Of a stretch of DNA of 6,650 nt, positions 5,944 through 6,650 are shown in pieces. The notes under the pieces were generated by a model. That model had not been told where the DNA came from, did not search any database, and saw only the letters and a list, made by a program, of their open reading frames with translations. Made by a program: the position numbers and the translations under genes. The DNA is from Spirochaetaceae bacterium. Lineage in GTDB: Bacteria; Spirochaetota; Spirochaetia; DSM-2461. The first letter of the stretch is position 1. Each line of letters begins with the position of its first letter. Location: assembly GCA_003246505.1 (NCBI GenBank), contig QKAI01000002.1, positions 1 to 6,650 on the forward strand, in the 5' to 3' direction.

Positions 5944-6650
5944 ATGAAAATGATAAAATATATATTTCTTATGGTGCCTTTCTTTTTAATAGCTTTCGGC
6001 TGTGAGATGACTCCCACGGAGAGAACGGGCATCGTTGAACTGAAAGTATCCGGACCGGGAACAGAGAATAAAAACTCCGAAGAAGAGATTTCACGAATTA
6101 TATCCATGGACGCACAGAGCCTGGTATTGATTGCTTACCCCTCTTTTGATGACGGGATTCCCGAAGACGTATCTTTAGGTAACCTGGGGGAAATTTATCC
6201 CCAGGAGTATGACGCTATTATCAATGGGGCGGATACGTTATTTTTCCTGGTAGATTTGAACCTATCACAAACCGTGTTAGTAACCGGAATAAAACCGGGG
6301 GATTGGAGTTTCATGGCCTTCGCATTCAATACGGAGATTACCGATATCAACAATATGTATCCCTATGACAGCACATCCTACTTCTTCAAAAAGAATGTCA
6401 CCATAACGGGAGGATACAATTATCTCGATGCTCCGTTGGGGATTAACAATTCCTATTATCCCCTGGGAGAATTATTCGATGGTTATAATGGCTATACATT
6501 AAGTACGAATGCCGGTCAATCCTGTTTTTTTATTTTTCCCGATGTTACAGCAGGAACCTTCAGACTGGATAATAATTATACAACCCCTCCTACTGGTACA
6601 ATAATTCTCTTCTATGATGATGACAGCAATCTATTATCGAGTACCTATGA
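5944..6650 (+). CDS. Predicted surface or periplasmic lipoprotein, 3' end outside window
   Basis: The frame is open from the ATG at 5944 to the last base (235 full codons), with no stop, so the gene is cut by the window. The N-terminus is a lipoprotein signal: positively charged MKMIK, a hydrophobic core, and IAFGC with the cysteine at residue 20 (base 6001), a relaxed lipobox of the sort seen in spirochaetes. The mature part is rich in N, Y, T, G and F and looks all-beta: strand-like stretches near 28-36 (TGIVELKVS), 58-66, 98-116 and 118-129 (PGDWSFMAFAFN), the last resembling the strand-turn-strand of Ig-like or jelly-roll lipoproteins. Function not recognised. It is nine bases after the FecR-domain gene with a good ribosome site, so likely part of the same operon. 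Base use differs from its neighbours: 25 of 60 bases are G or C at 6421-6480 and 21 of 60 at 6481-6540, against 44 of 60 at 5581-5640. This hints at separate origin or fast surface evolution. Confidence 0.85.
   Translation, partial: MKMIKYIFLMVPFFLIAFGCEMTPTERTGIVELKVSGPGTENKNSEEEISRIISMDAQSLVLIAYPSFDDGIPEDVSLGNLGEIYPQEYDAIINGADTLFFLVDLNLSQTVLVTGIKPGDWSFMAFAFNTEITDINNMYPYDSTSYFFKKNVTITGGYNYLDAPLGINNSYYPLGELFDGYNGYTLSTNAGQSCFFIFPDVTAGTFRLDNNYTTPPTGTIILFYDDDSNLLSSTY

Overview
The window carries seven protein genes, two of them cut by its ends, and no RNA genes, CRISPR array or mobile element. The best guess for the source is a free-living or host-associated spirochaete (Spirochaetales-type). 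This rests on the style of the envelope proteins: a signal-peptide FecR-domain protein with no sigma or anti-sigma partner, a short SLH-like periplasmic protein, a predicted outer-membrane barrel and a lipoprotein. Most coding sequence is GC-rich with many C and G runs. The phylum call is an inference from gene style, not from a marker gene.

Layout. (1) Bases 1-1344 (+): 3' part of a membrane-anchored GAF-GGDEF diguanylate cyclase with an intact GGEEF active site and RxxD inhibitory site. (2) Bases 1341-2351 (-): a YheT-like alpha/beta hydrolase that converges on the cyclase gene; the two stop codons overlap in one TTAA. (3) Bases 2423-3414 (-): two overlapping genes (GTGA junction) for the two halves of a COG0701/DUF318-type permease; the hydrolase may be the third gene of this leftward unit. 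(4) Bases 3415-3532: an AT-rich divergent promoter region with a candidate sigma70-like promoter and a near-perfect 18-bp palindrome just upstream of the rightward genes. (5) Bases 3533-6650 (+): a tightly packed envelope operon of SLH-like exported protein, outer-membrane barrel, FecR-domain protein, and a lipoprotein gene that is still open at the window end.

The rightward operon looks like a co-expressed set of exported proteins: two periplasmic, one in the outer membrane and one lipid-anchored. The last gene is much more AT-rich than the rest and may have a different origin. No gap between genes exceeds 120 bases. No convincing intrinsic terminator is visible, and none could sit between the convergent genes except inside coding sequence.
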